Source of the DNA: Candidatus Dormiibacterota bacterium
GTDB lineage: Bacteria > Chloroflexota > Dormibacteria > UBA8260 > Bog-877
Direction: 5' to 3'
Length of the DNA stretch: 6,700 nt
NCBI GenBank assembly: GCA_003164475.1
Contig: PLTL01000212.1
Coordinates: 1 to 6,700, forward strand
Shown here: in pieces, positions 1 to 6,113 of the stretch
Position numbering within the stretch: the first letter of the stretch is position 1
How the letters are laid out: every line of letters begins with the position of its first letter
Made by a program: the position numbers and the translations under genes
Notes under the pieces: generated by a model
The model's database searches: none
Told to the model about the DNA's origin: nothing
Seen by the model: the letters and a program-made list of their open reading frames with translations, nothing else

Positions 1-19
1 GAATCTCCGGTACAGGACA

Positions 20-190
20 CTAGCGCCAGATCGCTCGCCAGACGCCAGCCCTGGCCATGGTCCGCCCGAGGAGGACGTTCTTGCCGCGCCGGGCGAAGTA
101 CTTGAGGTTGCCCGTCTCGGCCGTCCGCCGAATGGCCCTTCCGCTGGCGCTGAGCCTGGCTGCCCGGAACAGCAGCGACGTGGTACTCAC
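20..190 (-). CDS. Small very basic hypothetical protein, 56 aa, coupled to the upstream gene
   Basis: The GTG start lies in the sequence GTGA, so it overlaps the TGA stop of the 137-aa gene by four bases. This is the classic arrangement for translational coupling, and the frame then runs to TAG at 20-22. The product has about 13 Arg/Lys and a single acidic residue. A stretch near residues 5-13 reads SLLFRAARL, and the C-terminal half carries LKYFARRGKN, GRTMARAG and a Trp-rich end, VWRAIWR. It has no signal peptide and no clear membrane helix. It resembles, from memory only, short basic hypothetical proteins common in actinobacteria that end in a similar Gly-Arg/Arg-Ala-Gly/Trp-Arg motif; no function is known to me. 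Nucleic-acid or membrane-surface binding would fit the charge but is a guess. It is likely real because of the overlap and the patterned C-terminus. Confidence 0.6.
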   Translation of the reverse strand: MSTTSLLFRAARLSASGRAIRRTAETGNLKYFARRGKNVLLGRTMARAGVWRAIWR

Positions 191-600
191 GGCTGCCCAG
201 CCTCCCAGTCATGGAGCAGGATGCTGACCGCCAGCCCGCCTGGGCACATGAGCCTGAAGCCAGCGCCGTCGGGATCATCGGAGTGGATCCCGGTCCGCCA
301 GTAACGCTCGATCTCGTCGACCATCCGGGGCACCACGAAGGTCACGGTGGGCATCCGTTCGCCCTGGTGGGCGTTGGCCAGGGCGTGAGCGAGTTCATGG
401 TCGCTGTCGATTGCCCAGCGCTGGGTGCCATCCTCGTCGATCTGCTCCAAGAGGACGCCCTCAGCCGTTAGGACCGTCTCCCCGCCAAAGGTCAGGCAGA
501 GCCACATGAACGCCCCGCTGTGCCCACCAAGGGCGGCGATCACCTCCTCGCGGGTGGCCGGGCCCACCAGTTTGCCCAGCATGACTTCAGACTTACCCAT
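187..600 (-). CDS. Hypothetical protein, 137 aa
   Basis: The frame is open far upstream of this point, but the ATG at 600 is preceded by AGGAGGG with a 5-base spacer, so I start here (MGKSEVMLGK). The family is not recognised. The protein is mixed alpha/beta and acidic overall. It has a hydrophobic strand-like stretch around residues 29-38 (GAFMWLCLTF), an acidic turn near 53-58 and a charged segment DSDHELAHALANAHQGER near 65-82. A second strand-like part is at 85-91 (TVTFVVP), followed by the helix-like VDEIERYWR and a C-terminal hydrophobic strand near 122-130. It has no signal peptide or transmembrane helix, so it is probably cytosolic. It is the first gene of a two-gene unit and ends inside the start codon of the 56-aa basic protein. 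An acidic protein coupled to a very basic small one could mean the two bind each other, but that is inference only. Confidence 0.78.
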   Translation of the reverse strand: MGKSEVMLGKLVGPATREEVIAALGGHSGAFMWLCLTFGGETVLTAEGVLLEQIDEDGTQRWAIDSDHELAHALANAHQGERMPTVTFVVPRMVDEIERYWRTGIHSDDPDGAGFRLMCPGGLAVSILLHDWEAGQP

Positions 601-605
601 CTCAG

Positions 606-612
606 CCCTCCT
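606..612 (-). promoter_or_regulatory. Shine-Dalgarno AGGAGGG of the 137-aa gene
   Basis: On the minus strand AGGAGGG sits five bases before the ATG at 600. It decides the start against much longer readings of the same open frame, whose extra N-terminus is low-complexity Arg/Pro/Gly-rich and lies antisense to DUF5666-like repeats. Confidence 0.75.
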
Positions 613-982
613 CTGGGTGGCCGGGCCCGACCAGGGGCCGCCGGTCCACCGCCCAAGGTACAGCCTCCGAGGAGGGCAGCGGCGGGGGTCGGCGGCCCCG
701 CTTCCGCGATCCGGAAGGGTGGACGAAGACCGCCTGTCTCCGGGAGGGAGGCGTACCCGCGTCCCCTGTTGCTCCGGCGGCCGTCGAGCCAGGCGACCCG
801 GCTGAAGCGCGCTGACACCGAGGCCGTCGACGTTCCCGCCACGGCCGACCTCTACGGCGCGGGGGGGGGAAGTTCGGCCACCTGCGCTGGGTTGTGCGTC
901 GAGGCTGGCTGGGCGCCCCAGGACCGCCTCGGATAGGACAGCGAGCGCAACGAAGGTCTCGATCACCATGCTGCACGCCTCC

Positions 983-1249
983 GGTGCCGTGGAATCGATA
1001 GACGGCATGACCCCAGTGGGGACCTGCGGCCGCGGCGATTCCGGTTGCTTCACCGTCCGGGAGGGGAAGCACTCCGCCCCCGATGGGACGGTTGAGCTGG
1101 CCCCGACGACCGCCGTCTACGAGCGCGGGGTCAGCTCGCCCTCGTTCGCCAACGTTCGCATGGGAGACTGGGTGGGTGCCCTGGGGACGCTCCTCGCCGG
1201 GGACACCGTCACCGCCACCAAGGTAGACGTGGGCACGCCGCGGGTGCCC
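983..1249 (+). repeat. DUF5666-like repeat, intact copy
   Basis: An 89-codon unit runs from GAVESIDG to the residues just before GSVESVKG. It contains SGCFTV, ELAPTTAVYERG, SSPSFANV, GDWVGALGT and DTVTATKV. It aligns along its whole length with the next unit, sharing G-x-V-E-S, S-G-x-F-T, P-T-T, E-R, S-S-x-S-F-A-x-V and V-T-A. The divergence shows an old duplication rather than a recent one. Confidence 0.6.
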
Positions 1250-1500
1250 GGCAGCGTCGAGTCCGTCAAGGGCTCCCCCATGGTGCGGACGCGCGGCCTC
1301 GCTGGCACTTCCGGCAGCTTCACCATGACTTCGAAGGGCGGCGCCGGCTGGACCGTTGGCGACGGTCCCACCACCGGCTTCGCCGAGCGGAACGCGAGTT
1401 CGCTCTCCTTCGCCGACGTCTGCCTGGGCGAGGGGGTGGCCGCCGGGGGACTGTCACGGGCCCGACGGTCACCGCTAGTTCGGTGGTGATCGACGGGGGG
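1250..1500 (+). repeat. DUF5666-like repeat, second copy with an internal frame change
   Basis: The unit starts GSVESVKG and continues with SGSFTM, DGPTTGFAER and SSLSFADV up to GVAAGG. Beyond the G5 run at 1445-1449 the alignment with the previous copy continues only in the neighbouring frame (TVTGPTVTASSVV). One additional G in this run would restore a single frame through the whole unit. Confidence 0.55.
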
Positions 1501-1660
1501 GCGTTCCGCCGCCAGCTGAACCACAGCAGGGGGGCTCTCCCGAGCGGCTTCCATGGTTGCGACCGCAACCGGGTCCAGGCCGCGGGAGACCCGGCAAGGG
1601 CTCTGGCCGCGGCGGTGTCGGTGACCCGGGTCAGGGCTCCGGTGGGGCAGTGGCCAGGGC

Positions 1661-1910
1661 GGTCAATGGGGCTGCTGACCCGCTCCAGGCTGAGGGACGC
1701 TGCGGCCCGGCACCGCCTTCAGCCTCCCGTAACAGCGGGACGGGGCCGTCTGCGGGGGAGCGTTCAGCGCCCCCAGGAGGGACCTGCTGCCCTGCCCATG
1801 GCGCCGACCGGCGACTAAGTCCGATGATCGGCGCCGGCCAGCTGCCCACGGTGTGACTGAACGCCTGCCCGGTGAGCATTGCGCCGGGTGGCCGGGACGC
1901 TTACAGCAAG
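1661..1910. other. Stretch with no supported gene
   Basis: Short open frames cross this stretch on both strands, but none has a ribosome binding site, a recognisable motif or a convincing composition. One plus-strand frame continues from the Pro/Gly-rich tail of the broken DUF5666 gene to a stop at about 1856, and its last 60 codons carry no recognisable sequence. It separates that gene from the convergent EAL gene. Confidence 0.4.
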
Positions 1911-1952
1911 GCGAGGTGGGAGAGTGGCCGAGGGCCATTCTCACCACCTCGT
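1911..1952. terminator. Long GC-rich hairpin between convergent genes, candidate terminator
   Basis: The arms GCGAGGTGG-GAGAGTGGCC and GGCCATTCTC-A-CCACCTCGT pair over about 19 base pairs around a 3-base GAG loop, with one single-base bulge and two G-T pairs. It lies 84 bases beyond the stop of the EAL gene on the minus strand and on the far side of the broken DUF5666 gene, where a terminator for converging transcription is expected. Neither strand has a proper T tract after the stem, so it would be a terminator of the tract-less kind seen in high-GC bacteria, or an RNA 3'-end stabiliser. The left arm looks superficially like the 5' end of a tRNA-Ser, but no T arm or acceptor partner follows. 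Confidence 0.45.
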
Positions 1953-2035
1953 GGGTGGAGGCCCAGCCCTGGCACCCCAGATCTCAGCGCAGAGCGCATG
2001 ACCCCACGTGGGCCGTAGGGAATGGGGTCGCGGGC

Positions 2036-4129
2036 TCACTCCGCGGCCGAGGCCCTCCGGCCGGGCGTGACCTGGGCCGCAAGCTCGAGGGTGCTGTTGG
2101 AAGCAGCAGCAACCGCCCTGGGCGAGGGTCCGACCAGCAGCGCCTCAATGGGCTGCGGCCGCCCGTACCAGTATCCCTGCCCGAAGCCGACACCAAGCGC
2201 CCGGACGGTGTCGGCTTCACCCCGGGTCTCGACCCCCTCCGCGATCAGCCGGGACCCCGTAGTCAAGGTGAAGTGACACATGGCGAGCACAACCGCCTGA
2301 CGGGCGGGATCACTGTCGATGCCCCGGATGAGACCGATGTCGAGCTTGACGAAATCCGGCCGCAGCTCCAGGATGTGGGCGAAGTTGGCGATCCCGGATC
2401 CGGTGTCGTCGACCGCGGTACGGACCGGTCCGAGGCTGGAGAGCGCCTCCTTGAAGGCACGGTAGTCGGTGATCACCTCGTGCTCGGTGATCTCCAGCAC
2501 CAGGGGGCGGTTGGCCTTGACCAGGATCTCCCTGAGCGGCCCGACGTTATCCAGCAGCCGCGGTGACACGTTGACGTTCAGCCAGCGACCCTCGGGCAGC
2601 TGACCCTGCAGGGCGATTGCGTCCGACAGCATCGCCAGCTCGAGCTCGGGCCCGATGCCAGCGCTCCAGGCGGCCGCGAGGCGAATGTCGGGACGCTCGC
2701 CATCGAGGAACCTGGTGAGCGCCTCGTAGCCCAAGACCTCGCCGCTGGCGAGGTCCACGATCGGCTGGAACACGGGGGTGTAGGCGTGGGTATGGATGAG
2801 CTTCCCAAGATCGATGCGCCGCCGGGAGGCGACTCTCTCAACCTGGAGGTCGAGGGCGAGCAGGGCGCTGGCGGTAACCCCGAACCGGGCGACTGTCGGG
2901 AGATGGGCCAAGATTGCGTCTTCGCCGGCGGCGTGGGTGGTACCCACCGCCAGCACCCCCAAGACGCTGGGACCGTAATGGATCGGCGCGTAGACAGACG
3001 ACTGCATCCCGGCGGTGGTCATCTCGCTGCCATAGCGGCCGTCCTGGCTCCGCTGTAGCCAGCGCTCCGCCCAGGGCCCGAGGCGCGCCCGCTGAATCAG
3101 GTAGCTGGCCCTCGACGAAGGGAACCGAGCGCCGGCGGAGAGGAAGAAGTTGTCCGGGCCTTCGATACCCAGGACGGTGGCGTCCTGGTCGCTGTCGAAC
3201 ACGATCACGGCGGAGACGTCGACACCGCTCAGGCTCCGCAGTTCCCGGCAGATGGCAAGGGCCGTGGCGGCGGTGGTGCTACCCTGCTCCAGCCTGCCGA
3301 TCGCCGCGTCCACGCCAAGTCGCTCTTCCAGCTCGCGCTCCAGGAGCGTGCGGAGGGCGTGCTCCTCGGTCACATCATGGCCCAGGACCGCCGCCTGACC
3401 GGGCTCGCCGAGCGTGGCCGCAAGCAGGGTGGCGCTGATCGCGACGAGACGCTCTACCCCGGACCGGGTCACGATCTTGGTGATCAGCGGATGCTGCAAG
3501 CTGGTGGCCCGAAGCCTCAGGGCTAGCTCGATGGTGTCGTGGCCCCGGGTGCCGGCGGACAGAAGCTCATAGACGGAGCACCCGACCAGCTCGTCGGTGG
3601 ACCACCCAGTGAGCGCGCTCAGGGCCGGGTTGGCGTAGGTGATCTTGCCGTCGAGGTCAATGGTCGCGGCGAACAGGTCCATGCCAGACAGCATCTGGGC
3701 GAGGTGGACCTTGGCCTGAACCTCCTGGCTCGTGTCGCGGAGGACGCCGATGATCCGCCCGTCGTCGAGCCGGCGCTGGTGAAGTTCAAGGTCCACGATG
3801 GAGCCGTCCTTGCGCCGGCACTTGGCCTCCAAGCCCTGCGTGGTGTCGGTGCTGACAGCGGAGGATTGGACTCCCGCCTCGACCCGGCCCGGATCTGGAA
3901 ACAGGTCGAGGAGCCCCATTCCCAGCAGCTCCTCTTGGGAGTAGCCGGTGAGTGAGGAGGCGGCGGTGTTGGTGTCGAGGATGCGGAGCGAGCTGTTGCT
4001 CAGGACCAGAATCCCGGCGGGGGTCTGCTCGGGCAGCTTGCTATGGCGGGGGTCGGGCGCCTTGAGGACGGCGGCGCCGACCCGCGGTCCGGCGCGCCGG
4101 ACCGCCGCCCTCCGACGGGGTGTCGCCAC
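2036..4129 (-). CDS. PAS-PAS-GAF-EAL cyclic-di-GMP phosphodiesterase
   Basis: From the GTG at 4129 the protein has 697 residues. PAS 1 covers about 31-136 (LVLSNSSLRILDTNTAAS, then TGYSQEELLG and RRKDGSIVDLELH). PAS 2 covers about 144-256 (IDLDGKITYANPALSALTGW). A GAF domain covers about 271-430 and EAL about 442-666. The EAL domain keeps the metal- and substrate-binding set: E469 in YEALTRF, N520 in NVNVSP, E546 in LEITE, D574/D575 in DDTGSG, K595 in VKLD, E631 in AEGVE and Q651 in GQGYW. It is therefore expected to hydrolyse c-di-GMP to pGpG. No GGDEF domain and no transmembrane helix is visible, so it should be a cytosolic sensor-effector. DDTGSG replaces the usual DDFGTG in loop 6, a variation also seen in other GAF-EAL proteins. 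The start is uncertain: GTG 4129 follows AGGAGG, while ATG 4204 and TTG 4231 are in frame but lack a good ribosome binding site. The end and the function class are secure. Confidence 0.92.
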   Translation of the reverse strand: MATPRRRAAVRRAGPRVGAAVLKAPDPRHSKLPEQTPAGILVLSNSSLRILDTNTAASSLTGYSQEELLGMGLLDLFPDPGRVEAGVQSSAVSTDTTQGLEAKCRRKDGSIVDLELHQRRLDDGRIIGVLRDTSQEVQAKVHLAQMLSGMDLFAATIDLDGKITYANPALSALTGWSTDELVGCSVYELLSAGTRGHDTIELALRLRATSLQHPLITKIVTRSGVERLVAISATLLAATLGEPGQAAVLGHDVTEEHALRTLLERELEERLGVDAAIGRLEQGSTTAATALAICRELRSLSGVDVSAVIVFDSDQDATVLGIEGPDNFFLSAGARFPSSRASYLIQRARLGPWAERWLQRSQDGRYGSEMTTAGMQSSVYAPIHYGPSVLGVLAVGTTHAAGEDAILAHLPTVARFGVTASALLALDLQVERVASRRRIDLGKLIHTHAYTPVFQPIVDLASGEVLGYEALTRFLDGERPDIRLAAAWSAGIGPELELAMLSDAIALQGQLPEGRWLNVNVSPRLLDNVGPLREILVKANRPLVLEITEHEVITDYRAFKEALSSLGPVRTAVDDTGSGIANFAHILELRPDFVKLDIGLIRGIDSDPARQAVVLAMCHFTLTTGSRLIAEGVETRGEADTVRALGVGFGQGYWYGRPQPIEALLVGPSPRAVAAASNSTLELAAQVTPGRRASAAE

Positions 4130-4133
4130 GCCG

Positions 4134-4139
4134 CCTCCT
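4134..4139 (-). promoter_or_regulatory. Shine-Dalgarno AGGAGG supporting the GTG start of the EAL gene
   Basis: AGGAGG lies four bases before the GTG at 4129, a slightly short spacing. The upstream in-frame starts at 4204 and 4231 have no comparable site, and the residues they would add are Pro/Arg/Gly-rich and pass over a run of nine identical bases (4167-4175). This favours the shorter protein. Confidence 0.45.
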
Positions 4140-4231
4140 GCGACGACTGCGGACCGCACTCCATCCGGGGGGGGGCCCTGTGGGCGCGTGCTAGCCCGCT
4201 CCATGGGACCAAGGTAGACCGTGGAGGTCAA

Positions 4232-5046
4232 GATCTGGTCGCCATGGAGTTACGAAAGACCGTGAGGCCGGGAACGGCCAGGGGCGAGCCAGCAGGCGGT
4301 CTGAAGGGCCGGTTCGACAAACAGGGGGGGCGACTGCCTCCTTGCGGCCCGAGCCTGGTTCAGCCCAGCTCGGCTAGGGGTCGGCCAGCCGACATGGGCG
4401 CCGTGGACTTTGGCTCGGCTCCACCGGTCTCTGGGGCGTCGCAGTTGATTTGGAACTGCTTCGCACGAGATCCACTGTGCCACCGAGATGGTGGGCCGCG
4501 CCGCCGATGGTCAGCTGGGCGCAGGGTGCGGGCCGGTTGAGGTATCGATCGGCCCAGATGCATCCTCTTCAAGCCAGCGTTGGACGGGGACGACGCCATC
4601 AGGTTGGGCTGGTGACCGGTGCCCCGGGGCGACCCGGCGGACCCTCGCCGAACCACAGAGTCGTCAGCGCCGGAGGGGTGAGGACGCTCGGTGCCGCCAC
4701 CCGCCTTGTCGCCGCTCTCTGGGGACGGCGGATGCGCCCGCACCGCAGCGGTGGTCAAGCACCAGGTCCGGCATCGGTGCCAGCACAGAGATGCTCAGGG
4801 TCTCTTCGACGGACCCGAGCCAGCGGTTAGGTTCTCCCGGTGGCGCCCGGGCATCGCGAACCGCGGCCAGGACGAGGGTGAAAGTGGTGGCGCTCCAGGA
4901 CGCGTCCAACAACCTGCCGGCTCTAGGGGGTGGCCGCGGGAGCGGGTGGGGACGGCGGCACCCGGACGGCCGCCACGGGGAGCGCCGCCGAGGGGCTCTC
5001 AGGTCGCGTCCAGCTGACTCCCAGGTCGGTCTGCGAAACTGGCTGC
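4232..5046. other. About 0.8 kb between divergent genes with no supported gene
   Basis: Open frames cover this stretch on both strands, but their products are low-complexity Arg/Gly/Pro/Ser mixtures without family motifs. The best candidate is a minus-strand frame at 4664-4912 starting TTG. Its first 58 residues look protein-like (hydrophobic LVLAAVRDAR, then a mixed acidic part), but it has only a weak CAGG before the start and a basic disordered end. Small perfect hairpins occur, such as GGCCG-GGAA-CGGCC at 4266-4279, and a G7 run lies at 4324-4330. No tRNA, repeat array or mobile-element end was found. The stretch should contain the promoters of the EAL gene (leftward) and possibly gtrA (rightward), but I could not place either with confidence. 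Confidence 0.5.
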
Positions 5047-5607
5047 ATGGGATCCGGTGTCGAGTTGGGTGGGACTACCGGCACGGCCCCGCCCGGGACC
5101 CGTGAAGCGGGCTCTGTGGCTGAGGAGGGTCACCTCTTCCCCGGGACCCCGGCCTGGCTGTGGTCCTGGTTGAGGGAGCGGCCCCGGCTCAACCGGCTGC
5201 TGCGCTATGCCGCGACGTCGGGGGTGGCGACCCTGGTCAGCGAAGTGACCCTGGTGGGTCTCTACGCGGGGCGCCTCCTGGGCGCCTCCGGCTCTTCCAT
5301 CGTCGCCAACGTGGCCGGGGCGGTGCCCTCCTACCTGCTGAGCAGGTATTGGATCTGGCCCGAGGCGGACCGGACCGGGGCTGCCCGTCAGGTCACCCTC
5401 TACTGGGTGACCTCCGTGGTGAGCCTGGTGGTCTCGACCGCCGGCACCAGTCTGGCCGCCGCCCATGCCCCGGCGGGACACACCGCTCACACGATCGTGG
5501 TCGGAACCTCCTACATCGGCACCTACGCCCTGCTCTGGGTGGCCAAGTACCTCGTCTACCAGCGGGTGATCTTCAGCCGCCGAGCGGAGGCTGGCTCCGG
5601 GGCCTGA
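5047..5607 (+). CDS. GtrA-family polytopic membrane protein
   Basis: From the ATG at 5047 the product has 186 residues. A polar, Gly/Thr-rich N-terminus of about 45 residues precedes the GtrA core (NRLLRYAATSGVATLVSEV). Four membrane helices are visible at about 52-76, 84-104, 115-138 and 148-172. Helix 2 ends with SRYWIWP, matching the family's N/SR-x-W-x-F/W signature, and helix 4 ends with KYLVYQRVIF just before the stop, as in family members. GtrA proteins are thought to flip or hold polyprenyl-phosphate-linked sugars for cell-wall or surface polysaccharide modification. No glycosyltransferase partner lies in this window, so the substrate cannot be inferred. The core length fits the family (about 120-150 aa) and the N-terminal extension is unusual. 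There is no good ribosome binding site at 5047; GTG at 5116 is an alternative start, and the frame is open back to 4930. Confidence 0.82.
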   Translation: MGSGVELGGTTGTAPPGTREAGSVAEEGHLFPGTPAWLWSWLRERPRLNRLLRYAATSGVATLVSEVTLVGLYAGRLLGASGSSIVANVAGAVPSYLLSRYWIWPEADRTGAARQVTLYWVTSVVSLVVSTAGTSLAAAHAPAGHTAHTIVVGTSYIGTYALLWVAKYLVYQRVIFSRRAEAGSGA

Positions 5608-5608
5608 G

Positions 5609-5626
5609 CCGCGGCTGCCTCCGCGG
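5609..5626 (+). terminator. Weak hairpin just after the gtrA stop
   Basis: CCGCGG and CCGCGG pair over six bases around a CTGCCT loop, one base after the stop codon of the GtrA gene. No T tract follows. A second GC palindrome, CGGGCGGACCGCCCG at 5704-5718, lies further on, before the rpmG promoter. Either could slow or end transcription from gtrA, but in sequence this GC-rich, short palindromes arise easily by chance. Confidence 0.2.
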
Positions 5627-5757
5627 ACGGCCGGTCACCAGAGGAGCGACCGTCGGCGGGCCCTCATGGTCGCGGCCCGGAGCTCGATCCGGCTCCGCCG
5701 GGGCGGGCGGACCGCCCGGCGGACGATGGGGTCCGGGGTGGGCTGGAGTACCCTGGT

Positions 5758-5786
5758 TTGACCGTCTGCCAGCCGCGGGCTATACT
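5758..5786 (+). promoter_or_regulatory. Housekeeping sigma-factor promoter of the rpmG-trnW-secE-nusG operon
   Basis: TTGACC (5758-5763) and TATACT (5781-5786) are separated by exactly 17 bases, a near-consensus sigma-70/SigA pair in a region otherwise poor in A and T. Initiation would fall around 5792-5794, giving a leader of about 40 bases before the rpmG GTG. No other promoter of this quality is visible before tRNA-Trp, secE or nusG, and the gaps in that block are short, so this site probably drives all four genes. Confidence 0.8.
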
Positions 5787-5794
5787 CAGCTCAC

Positions 5795-5816
5795 CTCGGC
5801 TTGGCCGGGCGTTTTT
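5795..5816 (+). terminator. Hairpin plus T5 in the rpmG leader, possible attenuator
   Basis: CTCGGC (5795-5800) and GCCGGG (5804-5809) pair with one G-T pair around a TTG loop. They are followed by CG and five T (5812-5816), the shape of a small intrinsic terminator. It lies downstream of the predicted start of transcription and just upstream of the rpmG ribosome binding site GGAGA (5821-5825). It could stop transcripts reading in from gtrA, act on early transcription of the operon, or be chance; the stem is short. Confidence 0.35.
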
Positions 5817-5833
5817 GTCTGGAGACCTTGACA

Positions 5834-5986
5834 GTGCCCGCCACCATCGTCACCCTGCAGTGCGGCCAGTGCCGCGAGCGCAACTACACCACCCAGAAGA
5901 ACAAGCGCAACGACCCTGACCGGCTCGAGCTGCGCAAGTACTGCCGTCGCTGCCGCCAGCACACCGCGCATCGCGAGACCAAGTAG
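5834..5986 (+). CDS. rpmG: Large-subunit ribosomal protein L33 (bL33), zinc-binding form
   Basis: The 50-residue product has the typical bL33 length and pattern: VTLQCGQC near the start, [22 protein letters not shown] in the middle (quoted as RNYTTQKNK and [12 protein letters not shown]) and [14 protein letters not shown] at the end. Cys10/Cys13 and Cys37/Cys40 form the two CxxC pairs of the zinc-binding, C-plus form of the protein. GTG at 5834 is chosen because GGAGA at 5821-5825 lies eight bases upstream; in-frame TTG codons at 5801 and 5828 are less well placed, and 5801 lies in the leader hairpin. L33 sits on the large ribosomal subunit near the tRNA exit site. It is the first gene of the operon, with tRNA-Trp beginning 22 bases after its stop. 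Four-cysteine L33 forms are often replaced by cysteine-free paralogues under zinc limitation; no such copy is in this window. Confidence 0.94.
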   Translation: MPATIVTLQCGQCRERNYTTQKNKRNDPDRLELRKYCRRCRQHTAHRETK

Positions 5987-6007
5987 GGCGGGGCGGCCGC
6001 AACTCGA

Positions 6008-6083
6008 AGGGGCGTAGCTCAGCTGGTAGAGCAGCGGTCTCCAAAACCGCAGGTCGCGCGTTCGAATCGTGCCGCCCCTGCCA
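6008..6083 (+). tRNA. trnW: tRNA-Trp (anticodon CCA), 3' CCA encoded
   Basis: A full cloverleaf folds. The acceptor stem AGGGGCG/CGCCCCT is fully paired, and the D stem is GCTC/GAGC. The anticodon stem GCGGT/ACCGC surrounds the loop CTCCAAA with anticodon CCA at 6041-6043. The variable loop is AGGTC. The T stem GCGCG/CGTGC has one G-T pair around the loop TTCGAAT. The discriminator base is G at 6080 (usual for tRNA-Trp), followed by an encoded CCA. It sits between rpmG and secE, a common position for tRNA-Trp, and is presumably cut from the operon transcript. Confidence 0.98.
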
Positions 6084-6102
6084 ACATCTGGGATAGGCGC
6101 AC

Positions 6103-6108
6103 AAGGAG
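6103..6108 (+). promoter_or_regulatory. Shine-Dalgarno AAGGAG deciding the TTG start of secE
   Basis: AAGGAG stands five bases before TTG at 6114. The frame is also open back to GTG at 6069, but that codon lies inside tRNA-Trp and cannot be the functional start, so this site fixes the N-terminus of SecE. Confidence 0.75.
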
Positions 6109-6113
6109 CAGAT

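Larger units (their letters stand above)
705..1660 (+). pseudogene. Broken DUF5666-type tandem-repeat protein gene
   Basis: The longest open piece is 968-1489 (173 codons), but repeat homology extends beyond it on both sides in other frames. Each unit reads like the small beta-barrel DUF5666 repeat: a G-x-V-E-S-x-x-G strand, S-G-x-F-T, a T-V / P-T-T strand, S-S-x-S-F-A-x-V, G-D-W-V-G-A-x-G-T, then V-T-A-T-K-V. After 1449 the homology continues one frame over as TVTGPTVTASSVVIDGG. After the G7 run at 1495-1501 a third frame gives a plausible Pro/Gly-rich tail starting VPPPAEPQQGG. Upstream, TASATKVSIT (938-967) ends an earlier copy, whose VDVPATADLYG piece (around 824-856) lies in another frame. 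DUF5666 proteins are usually exported, but I see no signal peptide or start here. Either the gene is decaying or the G runs are miscounted in the sequence. The outer limits are approximate, and the C-terminal tail assignment is the weakest part. Confidence 0.6.

Noticed and set aside
602..1072. Long minus-strand open frames opposite the DUF5666 region
   Set aside because: They lie antisense to clear repeat homology on the plus strand, are low-complexity Arg/Pro/Gly-rich and lack ribosome binding sites.
1800..1960. Possible riboswitch between the DUF5666 remnant and the EAL gene
   Set aside because: I compared it by eye with c-di-GMP, c-di-AMP, TPP and cobalamin consensus cores and found no conserved core. 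It also lies at the 3' side of both flanking genes, not in a leader.
1917..1990. Possible tRNA-Ser, from a 5' end reading GGTGGGAGAGTGGCCGAG
   Set aside because: No anticodon arm, no GGTTCGAATCC-type T arm and no matching acceptor 3' strand follow. The sequence is explained by the hairpin at 1911-1952.
4664..4912. Minus-strand 82-aa ORF with a TTG start
   Set aside because: Part of it looks protein-like, but there is no good ribosome binding site, no recognisable family and a disordered basic end. It is noted only within the gap entry.
4488..5105. Plus-strand 205-codon open frame overlapping the gtrA start
   Set aside because: The product is an Arg/Gly/Ser-rich mixture without motifs, and it overlaps the real GtrA frame. 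Long random frames are expected at this GC content.
6069..6113. Longer secE starting at GTG 6069
   Set aside because: The codon lies inside tRNA-Trp, and the TTG at 6114 has AAGGAG at the right distance.
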